DNA of 64,000 bases from Cyclobacteriaceae bacterium (GCA_019638395.1 JAHBTX010000006.1:1-64000); one strand, 5' to 3'. Shown: positions 27,659-37,173, counted from the first letter of the stretch. A program made the numbers and translations. Notes: a model not told the origin generated them from the sequence alone.

Positions 27659-27829
27659 AATTTGGGCTATGTTTGGCTAGCGTTTCAGAAGGAGGCACTG
27701 GCTCGGTTAAATGGACAATTAACTTTAGAGTCCAAGCCTGGAGAAGGATCTGTATTTACTATTTTTCTGGTCAGCGTAATTTCTGATTGTGCTTTCGTTG
27801 CATTGCTTACCTTTAACCATCCATGTTAA
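27659..27829 (+). pseudogene. C-terminal fragment of a histidine kinase
   Basis: The frame read from 27659 to the TAA at 27827-27829 encodes QKEALARLNGQLTLES followed by KPGEGSVFTIFL, the final strand-helix-strand of a histidine-kinase ATPase domain (usually ending GEGSTFxIxLP). No start codon or other kinase domain precedes it, and the frame overlaps the start of the next, intact kinase gene. It is best explained as the tail of a deleted kinase gene. Confidence 0.65.
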
Positions 27830-29115
27830 TTGCCCTGTTTACCAGGTTACTGTTAGGAAATACTAAACCCGAATCTCGGGCGGAGTATAAAGTAGCGCTT
27901 TTGCGTGGCCAACTAGGAGTATTATGCTTTTTGGTGGTTTTAGTGTATTTAATTTTTGATAGCACACAGGGTATTTACATATTAGTGCCCAGCTATATAA
28001 TGGTAATGGTAGTTTCGGTTTTAACCATTGCACTAAACCGAACAGGCTATTACCTGGCTTCCAGCCTCACCTTCCTGTTACTAATTAGTATTCTCACGTA
28101 TTTTTTTGCAGTTAACGATTCATCACAATCCGGGGTGTTTGTTTATTTTATAATGGCAGCACTTACCGCTATGGTTTTGTTTGGTTACAACAATCGCATA
28201 TTCGTTGTTTTATTTTGTCTTTTTTTAGTCTTTTTATTTTTGTCGGCCTACCTTTTTCCATTACCCTGGTTTGTATTGAGCGGAGAAGAGATGGATAGAA
28301 TAAATGCAGAAGAGTACAGATTAATCAGTTTCATTATTAATTTTTTAGGTGGATTTATCCTTTGCACGGCAGTGGTTTATTTTCTGATGGATATGAACCA
28401 TCACTCTCAAAAAGAAATTCTGGAGAAGAATACATTACTAACCAAAACCAATCAAGAGTTAGATCGCTTTGTATATAGTGCTTCGCACGAGTTGCGCGCT
28501 CCCCTTACATCTTTATTGGGGCTGGTAGATATTGCCAGCCGAAGTAGTGAGGCCATAGAGGTAAAACAATGCCATCAAATGATGACAGAGCGTATTCACA
28601 ATCTCGATATGCTTATTAAAGAAATAATAGACTTTTCAAGAAACACCCGGGTAGAAATTCAACTTGAAAATATTGTGTTGCGTCCATTTGTTGAGCAATT
28701 GACAGAAGAATTGAAATTCATGGCTGTGGCAGATAAAGTGCAGGTTCAATTGATTATTGATCCACACCTGGAAATTAAAACCGATAAAGCACGGTTGCAA
28801 GTAATTTTAAATAACCTGATCAGCAATGCTTTTAAGTATGTGGATTTACAAAAGCAGAGCAGAGAAATAAAAATTTCAGCCGTCCTGCAAAACAAACAGT
28901 TGTTACTCACCATAGCCGATAATGGGATTGGTATAAGCAAAGAGTATCACAAGAAAATTTTTGATATGTTTTTCAGGGCCTCCGTACAATCTTCCGGTTC
29001 CGGGCTTGGACTATACATTGTGCAGGATATAGTAACACGGCTTCATGGTAGTATCCGGGTAGAGTCAGTGGCAGGCGAAGGTTCAACTTTTGTACTGATG
29101 TTACCTGCGGCCTGA
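27823..29115 (+). CDS. Membrane-bound sensor histidine kinase (orphan, paralogue of 12782-14044)
   Basis: 430 aa. Six hydrophobic helices in residues 1-190 with short loops, a short linker, then the phosphoacceptor His222 in YSASHELRAPLTS, N box NNLISNAFKYVD, G1 box DNGIGI and GSGLGLYIV, ending GSTFVLMLPAA. The layout and the linker ELDRFVYSASH are shared with the kinase at 12782-14044, so they are paralogues. No regulator gene is adjacent. A decayed third kinase tail lies directly upstream. Confidence 0.9.
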   Translation: MLIALFTRLLLGNTKPESRAEYKVALLRGQLGVLCFLVVLVYLIFDSTQGIYILVPSYIMVMVVSVLTIALNRTGYYLASSLTFLLLISILTYFFAVNDSSQSGVFVYFIMAALTAMVLFGYNNRIFVVLFCLFLVFLFLSAYLFPLPWFVLSGEEMDRINAEEYRLISFIINFLGGFILCTAVVYFLMDMNHHSQKEILEKNTLLTKTNQELDRFVYSASHELRAPLTSLLGLVDIASRSSEAIEVKQCHQMMTERIHNLDMLIKEIIDFSRNTRVEIQLENIVLRPFVEQLTEELKFMAVADKVQVQLIIDPHLEIKTDKARLQVILNNLISNAFKYVDLQKQSREIKISAVLQNKQLLLTIADNGIGISKEYHKKIFDMFFRASVQSSGSGLGLYIVQDIVTRLHGSIRVESVAGEGSTFVLMLPAA

Positions 29116-29158
29116 TCAAAAATCTTCATAAGACTCACCCCTAACGTCTTTCTATTTC

Positions 29159-29166
29159 TATCTTTG
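29159..29166 (+). promoter_or_regulatory. Promoter -7 element for glyS
   Basis: TATCTTTG matches TAnnTTTG and ends 6 nt before the ATG at 29173, implying an almost leaderless mRNA. No good -33 TTTG was found. Confidence 0.45.
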
Positions 29167-29172
29167 CGACTT

Positions 29173-30714
29173 ATGGCAAATACTGAAGACAATCTTTTTA
29201 AAAATGTTATTTCCCATGCCAAAGAGTATGGGTTTATTTTCCCAAGCAGCGAGATTTACGATGGCCTGAGTGCTGTTTATGATTACGGGCAAAACGGAGC
29301 CGAGCTTAAGAATAATATAAAGGAATACTGGTGGAAGTTTATGACGCTACTGCACGATAACATTGTGGGTATTGATGCAGCCATTTTTATGCATCCCACC
29401 ACGTGGAAAGCCAGTGGCCACGTTGATGCCTTTAATGATCCGATGATCGATAATAAAGATTCTAAAAAACGTTACCGGGCCGATCAATTGATTGAAGGCG
29501 TAATTGAAAAGCTGGAAGAGAAAATTGAAAAAGAAGTTGAGAAGGCCGCTAAACGATTTGAGAATTTTGACCGGGCCATGTTTGTAACTACTAATGCCCG
29601 CGTGGTTGAGTATCAAAAAAAGATAGATGAAATAAATGACCGGCTAAAAACTGCCATGGCAAATAACGACATGGTTGCGATGAAGCAATTGGTTGATGAT
29701 CTGGAAATTGCAGATCCGATTTCTGGAACTAAAAACTGGACAGACGTGCGCCAGTTTAATCTCATGTTCTCTACGGAAATGGGTTCGGTAGCTGATGATG
29801 CCAACAAAATTTACCTGCGCCCCGAAACCGCACAAGGTATTTTTGTAAACTTCTTGAATGTTCAGAAAACCGGTCGCATGAAAATCCCTTTCGGGATAGC
29901 CCAGATAGGTAAAGCCTTCCGCAACGAAATTGTAGCACGCCAGTTTATTTTTCGCATGCGCGAGTTTGAGCAAATGGAAATGCAATTCTTTGTAAAACCG
30001 GGCGAAGAGATGAAGTGGTACGACTTCTGGAAGGATAAAAGATTAAAATGGCACCAGGCTTTAGGGTTGGGTAACGAGAACTATCGCTACCACGATCATT
30101 TAAACCTGGCCCACTATGCCAATGCTGCATGCGATATTCAGTTTAACTTCCCCATGGGCTTTCGCGAGTTGGAAGGTATTCACAGTCGCACTGATTTCGA
30201 TTTGAAAAGCCATGAAAAATATTCGGGTAAAAAACTGCAGTATTTTGATTCAGAAGATAATCAGAATTATATTCCTTATGTGGTAGAAACCTCTGTGGGG
30301 TTAGATCGGATGTTTCTTTCTGTACTGGCATCATCTTACAAAGAAGAAAAACTGGATGATGGCAGCGAGCGGGTGGTACTAAAAATTCCGGCACCGTTGG
30401 CACCTCATAAAGTAGCCATTCTTCCATTAATGAAAAAAGATGGATTACCCGAGAAAGCGCATGAAATTATGAACTTGCTGAAGTTCGACTTCCGTTGCTT
30501 CTACGAAGAGAAGGATGCGATTGGAAAGCGTTACCGCAGGCAAGATGCTATTGGTACACCCTATTGCATTACTGTCGATCATCAAACCCTGCAGGATAAT
30601 ACGGTAACCATTCGCAACCGCGATACCATGAAGCAAGAACGCGTGGCGATTGATGCAGTGAAAGGAATAATTGCAGAGTCAGTTTCGATGGCCGAACTTT
30701 TGAAAAAAATATAG
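29173..30714 (+). CDS. glyS: Glycine--tRNA ligase (single-chain type)
   Basis: 513 aa from the ATG at 29173; a TTG three codons upstream is less likely. This is the alpha2-type class II enzyme, not the bacterial alpha2-beta2 form. Class II motif 2 is visible as AFRNEIVARQFIFRMREFEQ, motif 3 as VGLDRMFLSVL, and the anticodon-binding domain follows (KVAILPLMKKDGL onward). A charged helical insertion (about residues 90-170, EKLEEKIEKEVEKAAKRF) lies between motifs 1 and 2, as in related enzymes. The next gene starts 1 nt after its stop. Confidence 0.96.
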   Translation: MANTEDNLFKNVISHAKEYGFIFPSSEIYDGLSAVYDYGQNGAELKNNIKEYWWKFMTLLHDNIVGIDAAIFMHPTTWKASGHVDAFNDPMIDNKDSKKRYRADQLIEGVIEKLEEKIEKEVEKAAKRFENFDRAMFVTTNARVVEYQKKIDEINDRLKTAMANNDMVAMKQLVDDLEIADPISGTKNWTDVRQFNLMFSTEMGSVADDANKIYLRPETAQGIFVNFLNVQKTGRMKIPFGIAQIGKAFRNEIVARQFIFRMREFEQMEMQFFVKPGEEMKWYDFWKDKRLKWHQALGLGNENYRYHDHLNLAHYANAACDIQFNFPMGFRELEGIHSRTDFDLKSHEKYSGKKLQYFDSEDNQNYIPYVVETSVGLDRMFLSVLASSYKEEKLDDGSERVVLKIPAPLAPHKVAILPLMKKDGLPEKAHEIMNLLKFDFRCFYEEKDAIGKRYRRQDAIGTPYCITVDHQTLQDNTVTIRNRDTMKQERVAIDAVKGIIAESVSMAELLKKI

Positions 30715-30715
30715 A

Positions 30716-31498
30716 ATGAAAGCTGCTTTGTTTGCAGCACTGGCACGACTGCTATATCTGGCATATCAGGAGTTGCGCTTTCGTTTTTATTATGGCCCCA
30801 TCTTTCATAGGTTTCTCAATCATAAGTACGCTTACTATACTTCGCTGCCGTGGTCGCTTAAAATTAAGTTTCTGAAACTGGCGCGCGATCATTACGAGTA
30901 TTTCGAATTTGTTGCGCGCGATCGTATTAAGTTAACACGAGCCATGAAGGCAATTATCTCGTGTGCAGCAGCACAACTATTATTATTTCTGCCCTCTAAA
31001 TCCAAAGGCCTTACGTATTTCAAGCGCATTATTGTGTACCCCGATTATTATAATTCGCGTATTACACATCGCAGGCATAAAGGCGAAGTTAATCCGGCTC
31101 TTCAAACCATCGTATTTAGCTGGCGAGGTATAGCCGAGGGGCTTAAAGACCCTGCTGACGGCATAAACCTGTTGTTGCACGAATTTGCGCATGCATTATG
31201 GTTAGAACATAAAGCCGCTGCCTATGATATTTTTGACGATGATCAGATAAAAGCATTTGAGCGCTATGCCGAAAACGAGATGACAAACCTGCAAGCCAAC
31301 GAAAATCATTTCTTTAGAAAGTATGCGTTCGATAATATGGAAGAGTTTTTTGCTGTAGCTGTAGAAAATTTTTTCGAGCGCCCCCAATTATTTGTAGATG
31401 CACAGCCCAGCCTTTATGCTATCTTGGTAAAACTTTTTCATCAAAACCCATTAACATTTTATGCATCCCGCACTAAACAAAAACCTTTATTTCGTTAA
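30716..31498 (+). CDS. MtfA-like M90 zinc metallopeptidase
   Basis: 260 aa, near the size of E. coli MtfA. The gluzincin motif HEFAH (about residue 155, within NLLLHEFAHALWLEH) and a downstream Glu in the NMEEFFAVAVENFFERP helix complete the expected zinc site. An N-terminal hydrophobic stretch and aromatic-rich region (YLAYQELRFRFYYGP) suggest membrane association. MtfA regulates the glucose PTS in E. coli; no PTS gene is nearby and the role here is unknown. Starts 1 nt after glyS and overlaps the next gene by 38 nt. Confidence 0.86.
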   Translation: MKAALFAALARLLYLAYQELRFRFYYGPIFHRFLNHKYAYYTSLPWSLKIKFLKLARDHYEYFEFVARDRIKLTRAMKAIISCAAAQLLLFLPSKSKGLTYFKRIIVYPDYYNSRITHRRHKGEVNPALQTIVFSWRGIAEGLKDPADGINLLLHEFAHALWLEHKAAAYDIFDDDQIKAFERYAENEMTNLQANENHFFRKYAFDNMEEFFAVAVENFFERPQLFVDAQPSLYAILVKLFHQNPLTFYASRTKQKPLFR

Positions 31499-32051
31499 GG
31501 AACATGTTAAAATACTGAAGGCCGCCAATAGTTTTGATATTTTCGATCCCGACACGAAACAACTTTTGCTGCAGGCCCGTGAGGAACGCCTCGGGTTTTT
31601 TACCAAAATGTTCCGTTTTACCGATTACAAGCGGATGACTCCCTTCGAAATAGATATTAAAACTCCTGAGGGTAAAACACTATTGATTGTAAAACGCGGA
31701 GTTTCGTTCTTTCTATCTACCGTGGAAGTGCTGGATGAGCGCGGAACGTTGATCGGAAAATTCAAGCAAAAATTTTTCAGCATTGGTGGCAAGTTTGAAG
31801 TATTGGATGCCAGCGAGCGCCCGCTTTGTATGCTGAAAGGCAAGTGGACCAGTTGGGATTTCAGATTTGTTTCCAATGATGGAAAAGAGTTTGCATTGGT
31901 TACCAAGAAGTGGAGTGGCCTGGGCAAGGAGCTCTTTACCTCAGCCGATAATTACATACTTCAGATTAGTAACGATGTGCCGGCCGATCATCCGCTACGC
32001 ATGCTTATTATGGCTGCTGTTATGTGTATTGATTTGGTGTTGAAAGAGTAA
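31461..32051 (+). CDS. Phospholipid-scramblase-related (LURP-one-like) protein
   Basis: 196 aa. The middle shows the beta-barrel-like scramblase/tubby-like fold: FDIFDPDTKQLLLQAREE, LSTVEVLDERGTLIG, KFEVLDASERPL, then a single C-terminal hydrophobic helix (RMLIMAAVMCIDLVL). Family members bind or disturb membrane lipids in eukaryotes; bacterial ones are uncharacterised. Start overlaps the end of the metalloprotease gene by 38 nt in another frame, so both are on one transcript. Confidence 0.8.
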   Translation: MHPALNKNLYFVKEHVKILKAANSFDIFDPDTKQLLLQAREERLGFFTKMFRFTDYKRMTPFEIDIKTPEGKTLLIVKRGVSFFLSTVEVLDERGTLIGKFKQKFFSIGGKFEVLDASERPLCMLKGKWTSWDFRFVSNDGKEFALVTKKWSGLGKELFTSADNYILQISNDVPADHPLRMLIMAAVMCIDLVLKE

Positions 32052-32140
32052 AACTTTAATTGTTTCGACTTAATCATTTAATATCTCACACTTGGCCTGC
32101 CTCCTTACAGGCCAATTTTTTTGCCGCCTTCCATTTAATT

Positions 32141-32262
32141 GTTCTCTGGTCTGTGTCTGTTCTCTGGTCTGTGTCTTCACTCTGTTCTCTGGTCTGTGTC
32201 TTCACAGACCAGACCAAAACCAATTTATATTTGATCTTCTTATTATCTGTGTGTCACAGACC
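32141..32262. repeat. GGTCTGTG repeat cluster with hairpin
   Basis: Three direct copies of GTTCTCTGGTCTGTGTC lie at 32141-32157, 32159-32175 and 32184-32200. The last forms a hairpin: GGTCTGTG (32191-32198), a TCTT loop, CACAGACC (32203-32210). A further CACAGACC is at 32255-32262. The same stem sequence recurs at 51231-51300. An open frame crosses this region on the plus strand but its composition is repeat-driven, not coding. Confidence 0.85.
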
Positions 32263-32285
32263 AAGCCAGAACCCCATTTGTTTTC

Positions 32286-32293
32286 TATTTTTG
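32286..32293 (+). promoter_or_regulatory. Promoter -7 element for dgt
   Basis: TATTTTTG fits TAnnTTTG, 7 nt upstream of the dgt ATG. No matching -33 element was seen, so this is moderate evidence only. Confidence 0.4.
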
Positions 32294-32300
32294 CCCCAAC

Positions 32301-33626
32301 ATGAACTGGAAAGATTTACTCTCAACCCAACGTATCGGGCAAAAGCAACTTGTTTCAACCGAGCCATCGCGCAGTGCGTTTGAACAAGATTACGATCGCA
32401 TTATTTTTTCACACCCCTTTCGTAAGCTGCAAGACAAAACGCAGGTGCATCCGCTACCCGAACATGATTTTGTGCACACCCGGTTAACACATAGTTTAGA
32501 AGTAAGCAGCGTGGGTCGCTCGTTGGGTAAGCGGGTTGGTGAAGTTATTCTACAACGTCATAAAGAGTTGACAAGTCAATTTTCATTATTCGATTTTGGT
32601 GCCATTGTGGCTGCGGCTTCACTCACACACGATCTTGGTAATCCACCCTTTGGTCATGCAGGCGAAGATTCCATTTCCGATTTCTTTAAACATCATCCGG
32701 TGGGATTGTCTCTTAAAGAAAAAGTAACTGAACAACAATGGAGCGACCTGATTCAGTTTGAAGGCAATGCACAAGGTTTTCGCATCTTAAACAAAAATCA
32801 ATACGGGTTAAAGTTAACGTTTGCCACATTGGGCGCGTTTACAAAATATCCATGCCCGGCTTTTTTTCCTGCCCGCGATAAGCAGAAACGCAGCCAGAAA
32901 AAGTATGGATTTTTTCAATCCGAGAAAGAAATCTTTCGCCAAGTAGCCACAACACTGGCACTACCGCCAGTTAATGATTTTGTATATGATCGCCACCCGC
33001 TTGCATATTTGGTAGAGGCTGCTGATGATATTTGTTATAGTATTATAGATATGGAAGATGCCTGTAGCCTCGGATTGGTTCAATATGAAGAAGCAAAAAC
33101 CCTCTTTGAAAACACTATCACGAAAGGAAAATCAAAACTTGGCAAACTTGACCTGCTAAAAAGCAGGCAAGAGCGAATTGGTTTTTTGCGAGCACTGGCT
33201 ATTGGCGATCTAATGGATGAATGTTCCACTTTGTTTCTGGATAGTGAACAACAAATTCTGGAAGGTAAATTCAACCAGGCATTAGCCGATTTATGCCCTT
33301 CCAAAGAAGCATTGAAACATATCATCCGTATTTCGGTTGAAAAGATTTACCGTGCGCGCCAGGTTGTAGAGATTGAAGCTGCCGGCCATGAAGTATTGCC
33401 CGGTTTGATGGAGGAGTTTTTAACAGCCGGCTTGCAGGCAATGGAAGGTCGTAAATCACGCAAGTATGAAAACCTGTTGTTGCTTTTACCAGAAGGCATA
33501 TTGATAAATCTGAAACAACAAAATGATTATTATATGTTGGCACGCGAAGTAGTGGATTTTGTATCGGGCCTTACCGATCGGCACGCCATTAGTTTGTATA
33601 AAAAAATTAAGGGCTTTGCTGTTTAA
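32301..33626 (+). CDS. dgt: Deoxyguanosinetriphosphate triphosphohydrolase-like protein
   Basis: 441 aa, HD-domain hydrolase that removes the triphosphate from dNTPs. The metal-binding residues are in TRLTHSLEVSSVGRSLG and ASLTHDLGNPPFGHAGE (HD pair), with a later Asp in LVEAADDICYSIIDMEDA; the family signature FSHPFRKLQDKTQVHPL is near the start. It controls dNTP pools and can limit phage replication in other bacteria. The upstream 250 nt hold the GGTCTGTG repeats. The SMR gene begins 2 nt downstream. Confidence 0.94.
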   Translation: MNWKDLLSTQRIGQKQLVSTEPSRSAFEQDYDRIIFSHPFRKLQDKTQVHPLPEHDFVHTRLTHSLEVSSVGRSLGKRVGEVILQRHKELTSQFSLFDFGAIVAAASLTHDLGNPPFGHAGEDSISDFFKHHPVGLSLKEKVTEQQWSDLIQFEGNAQGFRILNKNQYGLKLTFATLGAFTKYPCPAFFPARDKQKRSQKKYGFFQSEKEIFRQVATTLALPPVNDFVYDRHPLAYLVEAADDICYSIIDMEDACSLGLVQYEEAKTLFENTITKGKSKLGKLDLLKSRQERIGFLRALAIGDLMDECSTLFLDSEQQILEGKFNQALADLCPSKEALKHIIRISVEKIYRARQVVEIEAAGHEVLPGLMEEFLTAGLQAMEGRKSRKYENLLLLLPEGILINLKQQNDYYMLAREVVDFVSGLTDRHAISLYKKIKGFAV

Positions 33627-33628
33627 GT

Positions 33629-33955
33629 ATGAACTGGATCATCCTCATCATAGCAGGTTTGTTTGAAGTAGGTTTTGCATCCTGCCTGGGTAAAGCAAAA
33701 GAAACCACGGGTATTGCTTCGTGGTATTGGCTCGGTGGATTTTTTGTTTGCCTCACCATCAGCATGGTATTATTATATAAGGCTGCACAAACCTTGCCCA
33801 TTGGTACTGCCTATGCCGTGTGGACGGGCATTGGCGCAGTGGGTACAGTTTTAATTGGTATTTTCTTTTTCAAAGAGCCAGCCGATTCCTGGCGCATATT
33901 CTTTATCAGCACGCTAATAATTTCCATAGTCGGTTTAAAGGTGGTTTCGCATTAA
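33629..33955 (+). CDS. gdx: Small multidrug resistance-family exporter (SugE/Gdx-like)
   Basis: 108 aa with four membrane helices, the SMR length. The conserved helix-1 Glu is in GLFEVGFASCLGKAK, and GTAYAVWTGIGAVGT is the family signature of helix 3. SMR proteins form antiparallel dimers; the Gdx branch exports guanidinium, while the EmrE branch exports quaternary cations. The sequence looks closer to SugE/Gdx, but assignment by eye is uncertain. No guanidine riboswitch is visible upstream; it starts 2 nt after dgt and is probably cotranscribed. Confidence 0.8.
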   Translation: MNWIILIIAGLFEVGFASCLGKAKETTGIASWYWLGGFFVCLTISMVLLYKAAQTLPIGTAYAVWTGIGAVGTVLIGIFFFKEPADSWRIFFISTLIISIVGLKVVSH

Positions 33956-34016
33956 TGGTTAAGCTTTTCGCTGATAAGAACACGCATCAAAAGACCGATT
34001 CTTAATCAAAATTCCT

Positions 34017-34024
34017 TAGTTTTG
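34017..34024 (+). promoter_or_regulatory. Possible promoter -7 element for the MMPL transporter
   Basis: TAGTTTTG fits TAnnTTTG. The -33 position has no clear TTTG. The start codon is 42 nt downstream. Confidence 0.35.
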
Positions 34025-34066
34025 GCCACCTAAAACTAAACTGATCAGCAACTTCAGTAATGGCGC

Positions 34067-36517
34067 ATGTGGTCTAAGATAGCCCTGTTTATTATCCGGT
34101 ACAGAATTTCATTAATTGCAGTTATTGGTGCAATTACTGTGGTGATGGGCTATTATGCTGCGCAGGTGCAAATGAGTTACGACTTTGCCCGCACAGTGCC
34201 GCTTAACGATCCGGAGATGATATTCTTCAACCGGTTTAAACAACAGTTTGGTGAAGATGGTAACATGATGGCGTTGGGTATTAAAGACAGCGCCATGTAT
34301 AAGCTCGAAAACTTTCAAAAGCTGAAAGAGCTGAGTAACAAGCTGCGAAAAATTGAAGGCGTAACCGAAGTCCTTTCATTACCCCAGTTGCGAATAATTG
34401 AAAAAGATACGGTAGAGAAGAAATTTAAATTCGTACCACTCTTTCCGGATACGCTTACCTCGCAACATCAGTTAGATAGTTTACTCGCCATTGCATTAGA
34501 TCAGAAGTTTTACATGGGTCAGTTGGTGAACACCACCAATGGCGCAACCATGTTACTGGCTCCGTTAAATAAGGAGTATGCCAATTCGGCCAAGCGTATA
34601 GACATTACCAATAACCTGATTCGGTTAGGCGAAGAGTTTACGGCACAAACCAACATTGAAATTCATTATGCCGGGTTGCCCTTCGTTCGGTCGGTAATGG
34701 CCGAGCAAGTGCGCAAAGAACTTTCGTTCTTTCTCTATCTGTCAGCCCTTGTAACGGGTGTAATCATGTTGTTGTTCTTCCGCTCGGTACGCGCGGTTAT
34801 TTTCTCCATGATAATGATTGGCATTGTGGTGGTATGGACCATCGGAACAATTGCGTTGTTTGGCTTTAAAATCAGTTTACTCAGCGGCCTGATACCACCT
34901 GTTATTGTAACGATTGGTATCACCAATGCCATTTACCTACTCAATAAATATCATGTTGAGTATGTAAATCGTAAAAACAAAATGGAAGCCATACAGGCTG
35001 TGGTCATGAAGATGGGCCTGGCCACTTTTCTTACCAACCTTACTGTAGCCATTGGATTTCTTACGTTGCTGTCAACAGACATATTGGTGCTGCGCGAGTT
35101 CGGAATTGTAGCAGGTGTTAACATTATAGCCTTGTTTGTAGTAAGTCTGATTATGATACCCGGGATACTTTCGTGGATGCCGGAGCCCAATCAGAAACAT
35201 CTTAAACATCTCAACTTTAAAATTCTGGGTGGCTTTGTAAAGCTTATCGACCTGATGGTGCATCGCCATCGGATAAGCATTTATGTGGCTACTTTAATTA
35301 TAACCGCGCTGGCTGTTTATGGAATGACGCGCCTGTATTCAGTATCGTATATGGTAGACGATATTCCGGAAGACAGTGACATTAAACGCGACTTAAAATT
35401 TGTGGAGGAAAATTTCAGTGGGATTATGCCGCTGGAAATTGAAGTAGACCTGCAAACCAAACGCAGACGCCCGCTTCAAAACCTGCGCATAGCCCGCGAG
35501 ATTGATAAGTTCGAGAGTTCGCTTGATTCCATTGAAGTAACATCGCGTCCGCTTTCTATTTTAAGTTTGATCAAAGCATCGCGGCAAGCGTATTTTAATA
35601 ATAACCCTGAGCGCTACGCGCTGCCTTCATCCGACATAGAAGCCAAGTTTGTATTGGATTACCTGAAAGGCCAGAGCGATAACAGCGGTTTGTTCAAATC
35701 GTTTGTAGATACTACCTATACCAAAATGCGCATTTCTATGCAGATGGCCGATATAGGTTCCATTAAAATGGATTCGTTGGTGCATCAGGTTATTGAGCCT
35801 AAAGCCGATTCGCTAGTGGCTGATCTGAAAAAAATACTAAAGGCTGAAAGCGATTCGGTAACCGTTACCATTACCGGGTCTTCCAAAATATTTATTAAAG
35901 GTAATAAGTTTCTTATCGAAAATTTAACTGAGAGTTTGATTCTGGCCGGCATACTGATTACACTTTCTATGGCTATTCTGTTTGCCAACGCACGCATGAT
36001 CATCATTTCGCTAATCCCAAACCTGATTGCTTTAATGATTACTGCCGGACTGATGGGTTATTTTAACATTCCGCTTAAAGCGAGTACGGCTTTGATTTTT
36101 AGTATTACGTTCGGTATCTCGGTCGATAACTCGATCCGGTTCTTGGCCAAATACCGGCAAGAACTTTTGTCGAGTGGATTTTTTGTGCCGCGTTCCGTTA
36201 GCGAAAGCATTCTGGAAACGGGTAAGAGTATTATTTACACCTCGGTGGTGTTGTTTGCCGGGTTTATCATTTTTGCTTTCAGCGATTTTGGTGGTACTGT
36301 GGCATTGGGCCTACTCACTTCTACTACGTTGATCATTTCGATGTTCACCAACCTGATCTTACTTCCGGCATTAATCATGACATTCGATAAGCCGCGCAAG
36401 AGTAAAGATCGTTTGCCCATAGATGATTTTGATAATTCTTTTTATGGCGAGCAAGAGGATGAAGCGATTGATCTGAACAAGATTAAGATTCACGATAAGA
36501 AGGGTTCGGCTGAGTAG
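34067..36517 (+). CDS. MMPL/RND-superfamily transporter
   Basis: 816 aa in two halves, each one membrane helix plus a periplasmic loop plus five further helices. First helix at about 10-28, periplasmic domain about 35-215, helix bundle about 220-375, then a repeat from about 400. TM4-like segments GITNAIYLLNKYHVE and FGISVDNSIRFLAKYRQ carry the polar residues used for proton relay. Such transporters export lipids or hydrophobic compounds (for example hopanoids in HpnN). No substrate gene is nearby. The cytosolic tail is acidic. Confidence 0.88.
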   Translation: MWSKIALFIIRYRISLIAVIGAITVVMGYYAAQVQMSYDFARTVPLNDPEMIFFNRFKQQFGEDGNMMALGIKDSAMYKLENFQKLKELSNKLRKIEGVTEVLSLPQLRIIEKDTVEKKFKFVPLFPDTLTSQHQLDSLLAIALDQKFYMGQLVNTTNGATMLLAPLNKEYANSAKRIDITNNLIRLGEEFTAQTNIEIHYAGLPFVRSVMAEQVRKELSFFLYLSALVTGVIMLLFFRSVRAVIFSMIMIGIVVVWTIGTIALFGFKISLLSGLIPPVIVTIGITNAIYLLNKYHVEYVNRKNKMEAIQAVVMKMGLATFLTNLTVAIGFLTLLSTDILVLREFGIVAGVNIIALFVVSLIMIPGILSWMPEPNQKHLKHLNFKILGGFVKLIDLMVHRHRISIYVATLIITALAVYGMTRLYSVSYMVDDIPEDSDIKRDLKFVEENFSGIMPLEIEVDLQTKRRRPLQNLRIAREIDKFESSLDSIEVTSRPLSILSLIKASRQAYFNNNPERYALPSSDIEAKFVLDYLKGQSDNSGLFKSFVDTTYTKMRISMQMADIGSIKMDSLVHQVIEPKADSLVADLKKILKAESDSVTVTITGSSKIFIKGNKFLIENLTESLILAGILITLSMAILFANARMIIISLIPNLIALMITAGLMGYFNIPLKASTALIFSITFGISVDNSIRFLAKYRQELLSSGFFVPRSVSESILETGKSIIYTSVVLFAGFIIFAFSDFGGTVALGLLTSTTLIISMFTNLILLPALIMTFDKPRKSKDRLPIDDFDNSFYGEQEDEAIDLNKIKIHDKKGSAE

Positions 36518-36523
36518 GCAAAC

Positions 36524-37144
36524 TCAAAGCCTTACATAATTACTTTCATCTTCTTGTTCTGGTAATTCAAATACATCAGTCAGGTCAATGGTAAGTCCAG
36601 GTAAAGTTTTAGGCTGTACTTTATCGGTACGTACATAAGGCTTTAGAATGCCTTCGTATTTTCCGCTATCGCTTAGCGTGTAAACTAATACAGTTTGCTC
36701 GCTTGGGTGTACCACCCAGTATTCTTTTACTCCGGCTTCTTCGTACACTTCAAATTTCTCGTTCAGATCTTTTGCAGAGGTGTGCTTCGATAAAATTTCA
36801 ATTACCCAATCGGGGGCACCCAAACAACCACGCGTATCAATTTTGGTTGGATCGCAAATCACACAAATGTCGGGTTGAACTACCGTTGTTATGTCATCAT
36901 TTTGTTTTCCTTTTCGGGGAAGGCGAACATCAAAGGGGGCGGCAAACAATCGGCACTTTTTCTTTTTCAGAAAACTACCAATCGACACCATTAAGGCCGT
37001 TGAAATGCGCTGATGCTTTGATGTAGGAGCTGGCGACATCTTATAAACCTTGCCACGAATTAACTCTACCATTTCGGGCAAATCCCATTTCAGGTAATCA
37101 GCATACGTGTAGTTCAAACTCAAATCCGGCTCTTCCACTTTCAT
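36524..37144 (-). CDS. Uma2-family (DUF820) restriction-endonuclease-like protein
   Basis: 206 aa of the PD-(D/E)xK superfamily Uma2 fold. Visible: ELIRGKVYKMSPAPTSKHQ, VQPDICVICDP, APDWVIEILSKHTSAKDLNEK and YEEAGVKEYWVVHP, giving the D...E-x-K catalytic pattern. The family is expanded in cyanobacteria and some Bacteroidota, usually as solitary genes, and its role is uncertain. It is convergent with the MMPL gene, separated by 6 nt. Upstream lies a CCCAAT-rich repeat. Confidence 0.88.
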   Translation of the reverse strand: MKVEEPDLSLNYTYADYLKWDLPEMVELIRGKVYKMSPAPTSKHQRISTALMVSIGSFLKKKKCRLFAAPFDVRLPRKGKQNDDITTVVQPDICVICDPTKIDTRGCLGAPDWVIEILSKHTSAKDLNEKFEVYEEAGVKEYWVVHPSEQTVLVYTLSDSGKYEGILKPYVRTDKVQPKTLPGLTIDLTDVFELPEQEDESNYVRL

Positions 37145-37173
37145 ACCCTAAATTTAACAGGTTCAAATTCTAA

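Noticed and set aside
30143..30427. A 94-codon minus-strand frame inside glyS
   Set aside because: Overlaps the conserved catalytic region of glyS in the opposite direction.
32060..32383. A 107-codon frame across the GGTCTGTG repeats
   Set aside because: Its sequence is dictated by the repeats and it overlaps the well-supported dgt start in another frame.
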